Source: an uncultured Rhizobiaceae group bacterium (GTDB lineage: Bacteria; Pseudomonadota; Alphaproteobacteria; Rhizobiales; Rhizobiaceae). Taken from it: 64,000 nt of DNA. Under the pieces are notes generated by a model that was not told where the DNA came from, did not search any database, and worked only from the letters and a program-made list of their open reading frames with translations. The stretch covers positions 1 to 64,000 of the forward strand of contig CALGMR010000014.1 of NCBI GenBank assembly GCA_937958815.1. The letters are read 5' to 3'. Both the position numbers and the translations under genes were made by a program. This document shows, piece by piece, positions 27,445 to 36,109 of the stretch; the first letter of the stretch is position 1, and the number at the start of each line of letters is the position of its first letter.

Positions 27445-28416
27445 ATGGAACTCATAACAATACTCGATATCCTGGATTCCACGGTGCGCTCTGCAACGCC
27501 TCTTCTTTTGGCGTGTCTTGCTGGATTGTATTCAGAACGCGCTGGAATTTTTGACATTGGCCTAGAAGGCAAAATGCTTGCCGCAGCTTTTGGTGCCGCA
27601 GCCGTGGCAGCTATCACTGGCGACGTTTGGATTGGCCTTTGTGCCGGCATTGCTGCTTCGTTGATTTTGTCCGCCATTCACGGTCTTGCCTCTATTACGT
27701 TTCGGGGCAACCAGCTTATCTCTGGCGTTGCGATAAATTTCTTTGCCGCAGGAATGACAGTGGTCATTGCGCAAAGTCTGTTTGGTCAAGGTGGGCGCAC
27801 ACCGCAACTTTCTGGTGACGGACGCTTCGGCCCCATAACTCTGCCTTTTGCAGAAACGTTGCGTGACGTGCCGATCATTGGCCCAATCTATTACGAGCTT
27901 ATTTCTGGGCACACCATTCTGGTGTACATCGCCATGTTGTGTGTTCCTTTTACGTGGTGGTTGCTGTCGAGCACGCGGTTTGGTTTGCGCTTGCGTGCTG
28001 TGGGTGAGAACCCTGCCGCTGTCGATACGGCAGGGGTATCTGTGGTGGGCCTTCGTTTTGCTGCAGTCGCCATATGTGGCGTTCTGTGCGGCATTGCGGG
28101 CGCACAATTGGCCACCGCAGAGCCTGCTGCTGGATTTGTGAAGGAGATGACAGCGGGACGTGGGTTTATTGCCCTTGCTGCTTTGATTTTTGCGAAATGG
28201 CGTCCTTGGTATGCACTCTTATCGTGTTTGCTGTTTGGTCTGTTGCAAGCCATTGCCATTCGGCCTGATCAAATTGAGGCTGTCTTCGGCTTCCAAGTGC
28301 AGGCTCAATTTTTGGACGCATTGCCTTATATTCTAACAGTGATCATTTTGGCTGGCTTCGTCGGCAAGGCGATCCCGCCTCGCGCTGGTGGTGAACCCTA
28401 TGTCAAAGAGCGCTGA
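27445..28416 (+). CDS. Nucleoside ABC transporter permease 2 (NupC/NupQ type)
   Basis: Second BPD_transp_2 permease of the nucleoside importer, 323 residues. The start reads through LDSTVRSATPLLLACLAGLYSERAG and FDIGLEGKML. The coupling segment GLRLRAVGENPAAVDTAGVSV and GRGFIALAALIFAKWRP near the C-terminus are characteristic. It is followed by the kinase gene after five bases. Confidence 0.93.
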   Translation: MELITILDILDSTVRSATPLLLACLAGLYSERAGIFDIGLEGKMLAAAFGAAAVAAITGDVWIGLCAGIAASLILSAIHGLASITFRGNQLISGVAINFFAAGMTVVIAQSLFGQGGRTPQLSGDGRFGPITLPFAETLRDVPIIGPIYYELISGHTILVYIAMLCVPFTWWLLSSTRFGLRLRAVGENPAAVDTAGVSVVGLRFAAVAICGVLCGIAGAQLATAEPAAGFVKEMTAGRGFIALAALIFAKWRPWYALLSCLLFGLLQAIAIRPDQIEAVFGFQVQAQFLDALPYILTVIILAGFVGKAIPPRAGGEPYVKER

Positions 28417-28421
28417 AGCCA

Positions 28422-29294
28422 ATGCCACGTGTCTACAATCTTGGATCGATAAACCTAGACAGAACGATCAATGTTTCTCATTTCCCAAAACCTGGAGAAA
28501 CAATTGATGGGAAGGTGTTTGAAGACTCGCTGGGTGGCAAAGGACTAAATGTTTCCGTTGCTCTTCAAAAGGCCGGGCAATCGGTGGTTCATATAGGTGC
28601 GGTCAATCACAACGATAAATCTTTAAGCGACATGCTTGATCGGTTTGAAATCGATCAGACCTTTGTTGAAAAATCTGATCACCCATCAGGGCAAGCCTAT
28701 ATTTTTCTGGATAAAGAAGCGGAAAATTCCATCGTTGTGTGCGGCGGAGCCAATCTTGCAATTTCTCACGATCACATTAATCAAGCATTAGAGAATGGTT
28801 CGAAAGACAATTGGTTGGTTTTGCAAAACGAAACCAACGGCCAAGCAAAAGCCGTCGAAATTGCTCTGGGAAAAAAGATGAAAGTTGCCCTCGTGGCGGC
28901 ACCATTTAATGCGGAGATGGTGATTGAGCTTTTGGACAAAATTGACCTTCTGGCGCTCAATGAATCAGAAGCAAAAGAACTGGAAACTGCTTTTGGGAAA
29001 CCGGTAGAAAAAATTGGGTGCCCGATGATCTTGGTGACCAAAGGTGCTGCGGGCGCCGTTCTGATTACGCCAAATCAGACTTTTAAAGTTGATGGCAAAA
29101 AAGTGGTGCCGCGCGACACAACTGGCGCAGGCGATACATTTTTCGGATATTTTTTGGCGTGTTGGATTGCAAAAGAAACACCGCAAATATGTTTGGAGCT
29201 GGCCAATGCAGCCGCAGCTCTTGCGGTGCAAAAAAACGGTGCAGCAAACTCCGTGCCTGCAATGTCTGACGTGCGCGCAGCAACTGGTGATTGA
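28422..29294 (+). CDS. Ribokinase-like PfkB family kinase
   Basis: Sugar or nucleoside kinase of the PfkB family, 290 residues. The N-terminal GSINLDRTI and GGKGLNVSVAL motifs and the C-terminal DTTGAGDTFFGY anion-hole/catalytic Asp motif are intact, matching ribokinase. It is the last gene of the nucleoside importer operon. It could phosphorylate ribose released by the nucleoside hydrolase encoded convergently next door. That linkage is inference. Confidence 0.92.
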   Translation: MPRVYNLGSINLDRTINVSHFPKPGETIDGKVFEDSLGGKGLNVSVALQKAGQSVVHIGAVNHNDKSLSDMLDRFEIDQTFVEKSDHPSGQAYIFLDKEAENSIVVCGGANLAISHDHINQALENGSKDNWLVLQNETNGQAKAVEIALGKKMKVALVAAPFNAEMVIELLDKIDLLALNESEAKELETAFGKPVEKIGCPMILVTKGAAGAVLITPNQTFKVDGKKVVPRDTTGAGDTFFGYFLACWIAKETPQICLELANAAAALAVQKNGAANSVPAMSDVRAATGD

Positions 29295-29315
29295 AGAGCG
29301 CCATACACACCGAAC

Positions 29316-30263
29316 TTAGAGGCGGGCCACCCGTTCCAGAACGAGATCGAAGAAACCATCGGCATCGACTTTAGTCATCCAGACAGCATTTTTTGGTTTG
29401 TCTGTAACATGCCAATAGTCGGCAACGGTCATCCCAAATGTAAGTTCTGAGTTCAATTCAATATCCACATTGATGTGACGCCCAGAATAAAGTTCGGGCT
29501 TTAATAAATATGCAATCACATTTGGATCGTGCAGCGGGCCGCCATCGGTTCCGTATTTTTCTTCATCAAAGCGCTCAAAATATTCCAGCCACCCAATCGA
29601 TGCTGGTCCAATGGGTGCTTCCAGTTTTCCAAAGCCCTCAAGGCGCTTTGCAGTCGTCAGCGCTTTATGGGTCACATCAAGTGGCATCACCACAATCGGG
29701 ATGCCTGAATCAAAAACGATTTTTGCTGCATCGGCATCGACATAAATATTGAACTCAGCAGACGGAGTGATGTTGCCGCCTTCAAACAGTCCTCCGCCCA
29801 TCATCACTAACTCTTTCACACGGGGGGCAATTTGCGGGGCTTTTTCAAGGGCCAAGGCGATGTTTGTGAGTGGACCCAATGTGCACAGGGTAACTGATCC
29901 TGCAGGTTGAGACAGAAGCATCTCCACTATGAAATCCACAGCATGTTGGCTTTGCAACGGCATTTCGGGGTCGGGCAGTTCCACGCCGTTGAGTCCGGTT
30001 GCTCCATGCACATGTTCGGCGGTGACCAGCTGTCGCTTCATGGGAGCGTCTGCTCCAGCAAAAACTTTTGTTTCTGGCTTTTTGGCCAGTTCGCAAATCT
30101 TGCGAACGTTTTTCTGCGTCAGTTCTAAGGGAACATTGCCTGCAACGGCCGTTATACCGAGAATATTGAGTTCAGGACTTGCCAAGGCCATCAAAAGAGC
30201 AATGGCATCATCTTGGCCGGGATCCGTGTCAATTATGATGTCGTGTGTAACCGTTTTGGACAT
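29316..30263 (-). CDS. Inosine-uridine preferring type nucleoside hydrolase
   Basis: Calcium-dependent N-ribohydrolase of 315 residues that splits nucleosides into base and ribose. The hallmark IIIDTDPGQDDAIALLMAL lies at residues 9-27. The active-site segment VMMGGGLFEGGNITPSAEFNIYVDADAA (in parts) and a late DPNVIAYLL aspartate are also present. It is convergent with the ribokinase-like gene and separated from it by 21 nt. With the importer it completes a pathway: nucleoside in, base plus ribose out, ribose phosphorylated. Confidence 0.93.
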   Translation of the reverse strand: MSKTVTHDIIIDTDPGQDDAIALLMALASPELNILGITAVAGNVPLELTQKNVRKICELAKKPETKVFAGADAPMKRQLVTAEHVHGATGLNGVELPDPEMPLQSQHAVDFIVEMLLSQPAGSVTLCTLGPLTNIALALEKAPQIAPRVKELVMMGGGLFEGGNITPSAEFNIYVDADAAKIVFDSGIPIVVMPLDVTHKALTTAKRLEGFGKLEAPIGPASIGWLEYFERFDEEKYGTDGGPLHDPNVIAYLLKPELYSGRHINVDIELNSELTFGMTVADYWHVTDKPKNAVWMTKVDADGFFDLVLERVARL

Positions 30264-30420
30264 GGATCGTTTTCACTCTGCATAGAATTTCATCCCATCC
30301 TTAAACGAAACATTCAAAGTTGTACTGTGGCAAGTTTCGTTGTTCACCATCAAAATGCGGTGTTCAGAGGCTCACGAATTTTCTGAAGGTGCAGCACCCA
30401 AAAGGTGATCGGTTAAAAAT

Positions 30421-30816
30421 TCACCCAAAAGAAGCCAAACGTTGGCGCTCGGCACGATGCAGCTTGAGATTTTTTACGTTGGATTTGAAAACGAAGTCAA
30501 ACAAATCGCCAACCAAGGGGATAGCCCCCAGCGTCAGATCCAGTCCAACGTTTCCAGCCATCCGCGCCAGCACTCTTTTTCGTGCGCCCATTTTCCAAGC
30601 ATCAGCGATGAAAAATGCAGAAATGCCTGCACCGGCAATATCACCCACCACGGGGACAAGGCCAATGATTCCGTCAAGGCCAAAGGTGAAATTTGTACCT
30701 GGTATCCGAAGTTTGGAATCAAGCCAATTTTCGTAACGATCAAGATGGTGCTCGCTCAAAAAACCTTTAGGCCCGTGAACTGTCGTCGAACCATTTTGAA
30801 CCACTTGTTCGGTCAT
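30421..30816 (-). CDS. DUF4112 domain-containing membrane protein
   Basis: Small protein of 131 residues. The signature LDSKLRIPGTNFTFGLDGIIGLVPVVGDIAGAG (read in parts) and GLDLTLGAIPLVGDLFDFVFK define DUF4112; function unknown. Two hydrophobic glycine-rich segments suggest membrane association. It starts eight bases after the stop of the YqaE gene, so both share the sigma-EcfG-type promoter at 31115-31139. The 157 nt between it and the nucleoside hydrolase gene carry nothing I recognise. Confidence 0.88.
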   Translation of the reverse strand: MTEQVVQNGSTTVHGPKGFLSEHHLDRYENWLDSKLRIPGTNFTFGLDGIIGLVPVVGDIAGAGISAFFIADAWKMGARKRVLARMAGNVGLDLTLGAIPLVGDLFDFVFKSNVKNLKLHRAERQRLASFG

Positions 30817-30824
30817 TCATTAAG

Positions 30825-30986
30825 CTACCTTGTTCGCGCAATGATCCATACCGCGTGAATTATACCAGGAAGGTATCCAAAAATCGTGAGAAGAATGTTG
30901 ATCCAAAACTGACCACGAAGGCCTACTTGAAGAAAAACGCCGAGAGGTGGCAAAAGAACCGAAAAAATGATGCGGATGAGATCCAT
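30825..30986 (-). CDS. YqaE/Pmp3 family small membrane protein
   Basis: A 53-residue gene. Its protein opens MDLIRIIFSVLLPPLGVFLQ, continues through GLRGQFWINILLTIFGYLPG, and ends IIHAVWIIARTR. The PPLGVF and GYLPGIIHA motifs are the YqaE/Pmp3 (UPF0057) hallmarks, with two membrane helices. Family members protect membranes under salt or cold stress in plants, yeast and bacteria. GGAG lies 8 nt before ATG 30986. It is first in an operon with DUF4112, behind a sigma-EcfG-type promoter. Confidence 0.93.
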   Translation of the reverse strand: MDLIRIIFSVLLPPLGVFLQVGLRGQFWINILLTIFGYLPGIIHAVWIIARTR

Positions 30987-31114
30987 AGTCTAACTCCAAG
31001 GTTTCTTAGCGGACGAATACAAATTGGAATGGATGAGCCGGTGTATTTTGACCGTGGCCGATACGAGCACAGCCTATCCCCGTCACCAACAGCGGTTTTG
31101 TTTGTCGTAGTATC

Positions 31115-31139
31115 AACTCCCCGATGAGGGAAAGGTTCC
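31115..31139 (-). promoter_or_regulatory. Sigma-EcfG-type promoter for yqaE-DUF4112
   Basis: On the minus strand: GGAAC (31139-31135), 16 nt, then AGTT (31118-31115). It differs from the GGAAC-N16-CGTT consensus by one base and lies about 130 nt upstream of the YqaE start. Confidence 0.6.
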
Positions 31140-31322
31140 AAAGTTTGTTATCCAAATGAGTTGATCACATCAGCCTGCAGCCAAATGTTCGTGACAATTG
31201 AATTGCACACGGCCATTGCAGACATCTCAAACAACGTTTTAATGGTAAGGCTGAAAACGCCTATCAACTTGTTATTTCCTGGGTGATCTGCGACGCGTTC
31301 CCTCACAAAAAGGTGTCCACAA
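31140..31322. other. Intergenic stretch upstream of DUF202 gene
   Basis: With the YqaE leader this makes a 336-nt gene-free region between divergent genes. Apart from the minus-strand promoter I see no gene, hairpin or plus-strand GGAAC element; the DUF202 promoter was not recognised. Confidence 0.4.
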
Positions 31323-31697
31323 ATGAGCAGTTCTTCGCAAAGCAAAAACGATCTGGCACAGGACCGAACAGACTGGGCGGAAGATCGAACTGTTTTGGCC
31401 AATGAACGAACGTTCGCGGGATGGATGAGAACAGGCATGGCGAGTTTGGCAATCGCAATAGGTTTGCAAGCTGTGTTTGGCGTCACGGAACCAACTTGGA
31501 TAGCCAAATCTGTGGCGTCCATATTTGTCATACTTTCAATTGTTGTTTTTTGGGCGGCATGGCGAAACGCGTGCAAAGTGATTTCGCGGTTGGATTCTCA
31601 TGCAGCCGAGCCTGTTTCAAAAAGTCATTTCAAAACAATCGCTGCAATTATGACCTTAGGGTCTTTGGCCACAGGTGTTGTGCTTTGGCTTGTGTAG
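31323..31697 (+). CDS. DUF202 (YidH-type) membrane protein
   Basis: 124-residue membrane protein. The hydrophilic start contains the DUF202 hallmark DRTVLANERTFAGWMRTGMA (about 21-40). Three helices follow (about 38-55, 60-82 and 100-122). Function is unknown; family members are often stress-induced small inner-membrane proteins. It lies in the stress island, but I found no sigma-EcfG motif upstream. Confidence 0.87.
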   Translation: MSSSSQSKNDLAQDRTDWAEDRTVLANERTFAGWMRTGMASLAIAIGLQAVFGVTEPTWIAKSVASIFVILSIVVFWAAWRNACKVISRLDSHAAEPVSKSHFKTIAAIMTLGSLATGVVLWLV

Positions 31698-31765
31698 AGA
31701 GCGGGGCATCTGTTCCAATCTGATCGGTTACATCGATTTCCAACACCACCAAAAAACAAGCTGTT

Positions 31766-31790
31766 GGAACCCATTCGCTCTCGCAGGGTT
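31766..31790 (+). promoter_or_regulatory. Sigma-EcfG-type promoter for the ABC membrane-domain gene
   Basis: GGAAC (31766-31770), 16 nt, GGTT (31787-31790). One mismatch to GGAAC-N16-CGTT. It lies 112 nt before the TTG start at 31902. Confidence 0.55.
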
Positions 31791-31901
31791 GATGGCATAT
31801 TTGTAAAAAACCTATGCGCTCTTGCTATTTCGTTTGTCCCACCGCATCACTGCAGAAGACTTGCAAATGACTGTTCTTGATAATCCGCAAGGTGAGAATT
31901 T

Positions 31902-32867
31902 TTGAAACACCCGTTTATGACACCCTTCGGGATCGAACGTGAAATACTGGTCAAATGGCCCAAGAACATATTGGCGTTCATGCTGCACAGCAGTTTGAAA
32001 AAGCAAATAGTGGTTTCAATAATTGCTCTCATCGTTGCGGTTTTATCTGTCGCGCCCATTGAACTGCAAAGACGCATAGTCAACGAGGCACTTGAAAAGA
32101 AAGATCTGGATTTGCTTTTGGTGATGGGCGGGTTGTTCATCATCGCATTGCTGGCGCAGCAGTTTGCGAAATACTTTTTGGGAACTTATCAAAATTGGAT
32201 AGGACAGTCGGCCATACTGACGGTACGAAAACTGCTGTTCAAACAGACAAAAACCAAAAAAGGAGATGAAGCTAAAAAAACCGGGAATGCGGCGTCCGTT
32301 ATCGGTGCTGAAATAGACCATGTGGGGGAATTCGTTGGAACAGGCATCAGCGACCTTGTGGCCGATGGCGGGAAACTCATTTTCGCAATCGGCTATATGA
32401 TCTACATTGACCCTCGCGTTGCGCTGGTCGCTCTTGCGTTTTTCGTACCACAAATATTTATTGTGCCGTTTCTCCAAGCGGTTCTCAATTTACTCATACG
32501 ACAACGGACTGACCTCTTACGTGATATATCCGACCTCGTCGTAGAGGATGGCAAAACGGGTGAAGCCGACTTTCAAGAAACAGCTCTTTCTACTTTTGAG
32601 AACCGAGCAAAGTCGCGAAGTGTAAAATTCCTAACCAAAGCAATCGTGAACACAATCAATGCACTCGCGCCGCTGAGTGTTCTCGTGTTTGGCGGCTATA
32701 TGTATATGCAAGGCCACACCAGTATAGGCACCATCGTTGCATTTATGTCGGGGTTTGAGCGCATGTCGGGGCCGATGCGAGCATTGGTTGGCTACTATCG
32801 ATTGGCGTCCTTGCGAAATGAACAATATCTCAAAATTGCCGATTGGAGCGAAAGGCGCGCCACGTAA
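31902..32867 (+). CDS. ABC exporter-type transmembrane domain protein lacking an ATPase domain
   Basis: A 321-residue protein that looks like the membrane half of a type-I ABC exporter. It has helices near 40-60, 70-92, 150-190 and 240-290, with the typical LTVRKLLFKQ-type coupling region and a DISDLVVEDGKTGE segment. It then stops where an NBD would begin; no Walker A or LSGG signature follows in any frame before the next gene. The TTG start is supported by AAGGTGAG six bases upstream. It may work with an unlinked ATPase or act without ATP. It has a sigma-EcfG-type promoter. Confidence 0.78.
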   Translation: MKHPFMTPFGIEREILVKWPKNILAFMLHSSLKKQIVVSIIALIVAVLSVAPIELQRRIVNEALEKKDLDLLLVMGGLFIIALLAQQFAKYFLGTYQNWIGQSAILTVRKLLFKQTKTKKGDEAKKTGNAASVIGAEIDHVGEFVGTGISDLVADGGKLIFAIGYMIYIDPRVALVALAFFVPQIFIVPFLQAVLNLLIRQRTDLLRDISDLVVEDGKTGEADFQETALSTFENRAKSRSVKFLTKAIVNTINALAPLSVLVFGGYMYMQGHTSIGTIVAFMSGFERMSGPMRALVGYYRLASLRNEQYLKIADWSERRAT

Positions 32868-32879
32868 AGTTCTTTCATG

Positions 32880-32905
32880 GGAACCTTATTGCTCATACGA
32901 GAGTT
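32880..32905 (+). promoter_or_regulatory. Sigma-EcfG-type promoter for the Hva1/DUF2945 gene
   Basis: GGAAC (32880-32884), 17 nt, AGTT (32902-32905). The start codons lie 31-37 nt downstream, a natural leader length. Confidence 0.55.
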
Positions 32906-32941
32906 TGATCAATTCAACACAACACCCAAGAGAACATGACA

Positions 32942-33154
32942 ATGAGTTACAACAAAGGCGACAAAGTTGAATGGGATTGGGGCAACGGCACTGGCGAAGG
33001 AAAAATTGCTGAAGTCTTCACCGAAAAAGTTAGCCGCACCATCGGAGGCAATGAAGTGACACGCAAGGCCAGCGAAGATGATCCAGCATATTTCATCGAG
33101 CAAGAAGATGGTGGTGAAGTCCTCAAGGGACACAGTGAAGTGCGCAAGATTTAA
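32942..33154 (+). CDS. Hva1/TUDOR (DUF2945) family protein
   Basis: 70-residue soluble protein starting MSYNKGDKVEWDWGNGTGEG, the hallmark of DUF2945, a small SH3/Tudor-like barrel named from hypervirulence-associated protein 1. The end, GGEVLKGHSEVRKI, is also typical. ATG 32936 gives two more residues and is possible; I prefer 32942 for spacing to AAGAG. The cellular role is unknown. Its promoter places it in the general stress regulon. Confidence 0.88.
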   Translation: MSYNKGDKVEWDWGNGTGEGKIAEVFTEKVSRTIGGNEVTRKASEDDPAYFIEQEDGGEVLKGHSEVRKI

Positions 33155-33261
33155 CAACGCAAGCGGTGCCGCGTTTGTAACCATCGATCAAGTTGAAAAA
33201 GCAGCACTTTTCGAACTGGAAATACGTCAAATTTTAGAGACAGGGCGCCAAATTTTGTTTA

Positions 33262-33276
33262 GAACAAAACATAAAC
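33262..33276. promoter_or_regulatory. Possible LexA (SOS) box upstream of the DNA-repair pair
   Basis: GAAC-N7-AAAC on the plus strand, or GTTT-N7-GTTC on the minus. This differs by one base from the alphaproteobacterial SOS box GTTC-N7-GTTC. It lies 14 nt before the radical SAM start, where repression would be expected. Confidence 0.35.
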
Positions 33277-33289
33277 ATTTGATGGTGCC

Positions 33290-34534
33290 ATGCGAAAACT
33301 CAATCTTAAAAACAAGCTGGAAATTTTAGCTGACGCTGCAAAGTATGACGCATCGTGTTCTTCTTCCGGTTCCGACAGACGCTCATCTGTCGGCGGCAAG
33401 GGAATTGGATCCACGGAAGGGTCGGGCATTTGTCATGCGTATGCGCCTGACGGCAGATGCATATCTCTGCTCAAAATTTTGCTCACCAACTATTGCAAGT
33501 ATGACTGTTTGTATTGCGTCAATCGCGTTTCAAGCAACGTGCAACGCGCGCGGTTTACCGTCGAAGAGGTGGTCAAGCTCACGCTCGACTTTTACAAACG
33601 CAACTATATCGAAGGTTTGTTTTTGTCGTCCGGCATTATTCGCGATGCGGATTACACTATGGAACAGGTCGTGGAAGTGGCGCGGCAATTGCGCGAGATA
33701 CACGATTTTCGAGGTTACATTCACCTTAAAACAATTCCGGAAGCGTCTGCTGAACTTCTAGAGCGCGCTGGGAAATATGCCGACCGTTTGTCGATTAATA
33801 TTGAAATGCCAACTGAAGCGGGTTTGCAAAAACTCGCGCCGGAAAAAGACAGTCCGAACATCAAAAAGATGATGGCCCGACTGAGATTGAATATTGACGG
33901 GTTTAAAGAAGAACGAAAAAAGATTCGCAAGGCACCTCGATTTGCACCCGCTGGTCAATCGACACAAATGATTGTGGGCGCCGACAATTCTGCTGATAAG
34001 GATGTTTTGTCGACCTCCAGCAGTCTGTATTCAAGCTATAGAATGAAGCGCGTTTATTATTCCGCCTTCAGCCCGATACCTGATGCCAACAAGGCGCTGC
34101 CGTTGATAAAACCGCCTCTCATTCGTGAGCACCGCCTTTATCAAGCAGATTGGCTGTTGAGGTTTTACGGTTTCAACGTTGAAGAAATCACCCGCGATCA
34201 GCCTGAAGGTAATCTTGACTTGAATATTGATCCGAAACTGGCGTGGGCATTGGCGAACCGTCATTGGTTTCCCGTTGACGTCAACAAAGCACCGCGTGAA
34301 ATGCTGTTGCGCATCCCGGGTATTGGCAGCAAAGCTGTAAGCAAGATTTTGTCTGCGCGAAGGTTTCAAAGACTTCGTTTGGAAGATTTGACGCGCCTGT
34401 CCAATGGCATCAAACGCGCAATGCCCTTTGTGATCGCCGAGAATTGGCAGCCGGGCTCCCTGACGGACAGTGCAAACCTAAAAGATCGCTATTTGCCCCC
34501 GCCAAAACAACTTTCTCTGTTTGCGGAGAACTAA
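33290..34534 (+). CDS. Putative DNA modification/repair radical SAM protein
   Basis: Radical SAM enzyme of 414 residues. The CX3CX2C cluster motif CKYDCLYC places [4Fe-4S] ligands at Cys69, Cys73 and Cys76, followed by a barrel with FLSSGIIRDADYTMEQ. The C-terminal region has a helix-hairpin-helix DNA-binding segment (VNKAPREMLLRIPGIGSKAV, about 330-350). The family is known as a putative DNA modification/repair radical SAM protein, and it consistently neighbours UdgX-type proteins. The exact reaction is unknown to me. The partner gene begins three bases after its stop. Confidence 0.9.
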   Translation: MRKLNLKNKLEILADAAKYDASCSSSGSDRRSSVGGKGIGSTEGSGICHAYAPDGRCISLLKILLTNYCKYDCLYCVNRVSSNVQRARFTVEEVVKLTLDFYKRNYIEGLFLSSGIIRDADYTMEQVVEVARQLREIHDFRGYIHLKTIPEASAELLERAGKYADRLSINIEMPTEAGLQKLAPEKDSPNIKKMMARLRLNIDGFKEERKKIRKAPRFAPAGQSTQMIVGADNSADKDVLSTSSSLYSSYRMKRVYYSAFSPIPDANKALPLIKPPLIREHRLYQADWLLRFYGFNVEEITRDQPEGNLDLNIDPKLAWALANRHWFPVDVNKAPREMLLRIPGIGSKAVSKILSARRFQRLRLEDLTRLSNGIKRAMPFVIAENWQPGSLTDSANLKDRYLPPPKQLSLFAEN

Positions 34535-34537
34535 GTC

Positions 34538-36010
34538 ATGCGGAGTTTTACTCTGAGCGCCGCCGATGATTTTGAAGGTTGGCGAGATGCCGCACGAACT
34601 GCTTTTCAAGAGGGTCTATCCCCAGAACATGTCTTATTTCATGTTGAGGGAGACCAAAGATCTTTGCTCGATGGGCTAGACCAACACAAAGCCAACAACA
34701 CCAAAAGCTCATCAGATGTTCACAGTAAAAAACTGGTCGCGACAACTGATTTTGTTGCGCTTGCAAAATGTGTGGTTTGCCATTCGCATGAAGAACGGTT
34801 TTCACTTCTGTATCGAATGTTGTGTCGACTGCAAAAAGACAAGAGGCTTTTGAGCAAAATGGTGGACGCTGATGTCCATCGTGCAAATGTCTTTGCAAAA
34901 GAAATCCGACGCGACATGCACAAAATGAAAGCGTTTGTGCGTTTTCGCGAAACTGGAATATCTGCTGACGAAACCGAACAATTTGTCGCTTGGTTTGAAC
35001 CCACACACCATATCGTAAAGGCAACTGCGCCATTTTTTATGCGGCGGTTTGCAGGAATGCACTGGTCTATTTTGACGCCCAAGGGCTGCGCTCATTGGAA
35101 CGGGAAGCAACTGAGTTTCTCTGCAGCAGTTGCAAAATCAATGGCACCGAAAGAAGACGCGCTGGAGGATTATTGGCGCTCATACTACGCATCTATATTC
35201 AATCCAGCGCGATTGAAAGTCAGCTCGATGACCTCCGAAATGCCGAAGAAATACTGGAAGAACCTGCCAGAGGCTGCGCTCATTCCAGAACTCGTTCAAA
35301 AGGCACAGGTGCGCGAACAGTTGATGTTGGACAGTGAGCCCACCGTGCCAATTGAGGCCATGATGGCACATCGCCAAAAACCAGCCGAACGCCCCAAAGC
35401 CAGCCGCATACGCTTTGAAACATTGGACGAGTTGAACAAAGACCTAAGCGGCTGTCGGATGTGCCCTTTGTGGAAACCAGCAACTCAAACGGTATGCGGA
35501 GAAGGGTCGCCCAACAGCAGTCTTATGCTCGTGGGGGAGCAACCGGGCGACCAAGAAGACCTGCGCGGCCTTCCATTTGTGGGGCCAGCCGGACAATTGC
35601 TCCACGATATGTTGACTGAAACGGAAGTGGCCGATGCCTACATCACGAATGCTGTGAAGCATTTTAAGTTTGAACCTCGCGGAAAGCGCAGAATACATAA
35701 ATCACCAAGTGCTGGTGAAATTGATCACTGCCGTTTCTGGTTGAAAGCCGAGATCGAACTGGTGGCACCAAAAGTGATTGTTGCGCTTGGTGCAAGTGCC
35801 ATTCGCGGCATCACTGGCAAGCGGGGCTTGGTGTCGGAATTAAGAGGAAAACCGATCGAGTTGGACAAGAAAGTCCGTCTTGTCGTTACGCGCCATCCAT
35901 CATCAATTCTGAGAGCGAAAACGGCAGAAGAGAAACATTTAGCGCATCAGGAATTGTTGTCCGACCTTCGATTGGCAAAGTCTCTCGTCGACGCACTGCC
36001 ACCGGAATGA
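34538..36010 (+). CDS. udgX: DUF4130 - UdgX fusion, uracil-DNA binding/glycosylase-like protein
   Basis: A 490-residue fusion. The N-terminal 270 residues match the DUF4130 'DNA metabolism' family (RREMHKMKAFVRFRE-like segment near 130). The C-terminal 200 residues are a family-4-like uracil-DNA glycosylase domain of the UdgX type: iron-sulfur cysteines in CRMCPLW, motif GEQPGDQE (about 333-340), the diagnostic loop KRRIH (383-387) and RHPSSIL (452-458). In characterised UdgX the His of KRRIH, here His387, forms a covalent bond with the abasic sugar after uracil excision, shielding the lesion. It forms an operon with the radical SAM gene. Confidence 0.92.
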   Translation: MRSFTLSAADDFEGWRDAARTAFQEGLSPEHVLFHVEGDQRSLLDGLDQHKANNTKSSSDVHSKKLVATTDFVALAKCVVCHSHEERFSLLYRMLCRLQKDKRLLSKMVDADVHRANVFAKEIRRDMHKMKAFVRFRETGISADETEQFVAWFEPTHHIVKATAPFFMRRFAGMHWSILTPKGCAHWNGKQLSFSAAVAKSMAPKEDALEDYWRSYYASIFNPARLKVSSMTSEMPKKYWKNLPEAALIPELVQKAQVREQLMLDSEPTVPIEAMMAHRQKPAERPKASRIRFETLDELNKDLSGCRMCPLWKPATQTVCGEGSPNSSLMLVGEQPGDQEDLRGLPFVGPAGQLLHDMLTETEVADAYITNAVKHFKFEPRGKRRIHKSPSAGEIDHCRFWLKAEIELVAPKVIVALGASAIRGITGKRGLVSELRGKPIELDKKVRLVVTRHPSSILRAKTAEEKHLAHQELLSDLRLAKSLVDALPPE

Positions 36011-36055
36011 GTATGTGCAGCTGATCTTTGAACGCGAACTTGTTTTCTCTGGTGT

Positions 36056-36080
36056 GGAACCATCTGGCCGCTATCACGTT
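36056..36080 (+). promoter_or_regulatory. Sigma-EcfG promoter for the 24-residue microprotein gene
   Basis: GGAAC (36056-36060), exactly 16 nt, CGTT (36077-36080): a perfect match to the consensus. The start codon lies 29 nt downstream of the -10 element. Confidence 0.8.
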
Positions 36081-36109
36081 AATCCCACATAATTCAAAGG
36101 AGAAATAAT

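Noticed and set aside
31184..31285. 33-codon open frame between YqaE and DUF202
   Set aside because: No ribosome site, no recognisable feature and no promoter motif; likely chance.
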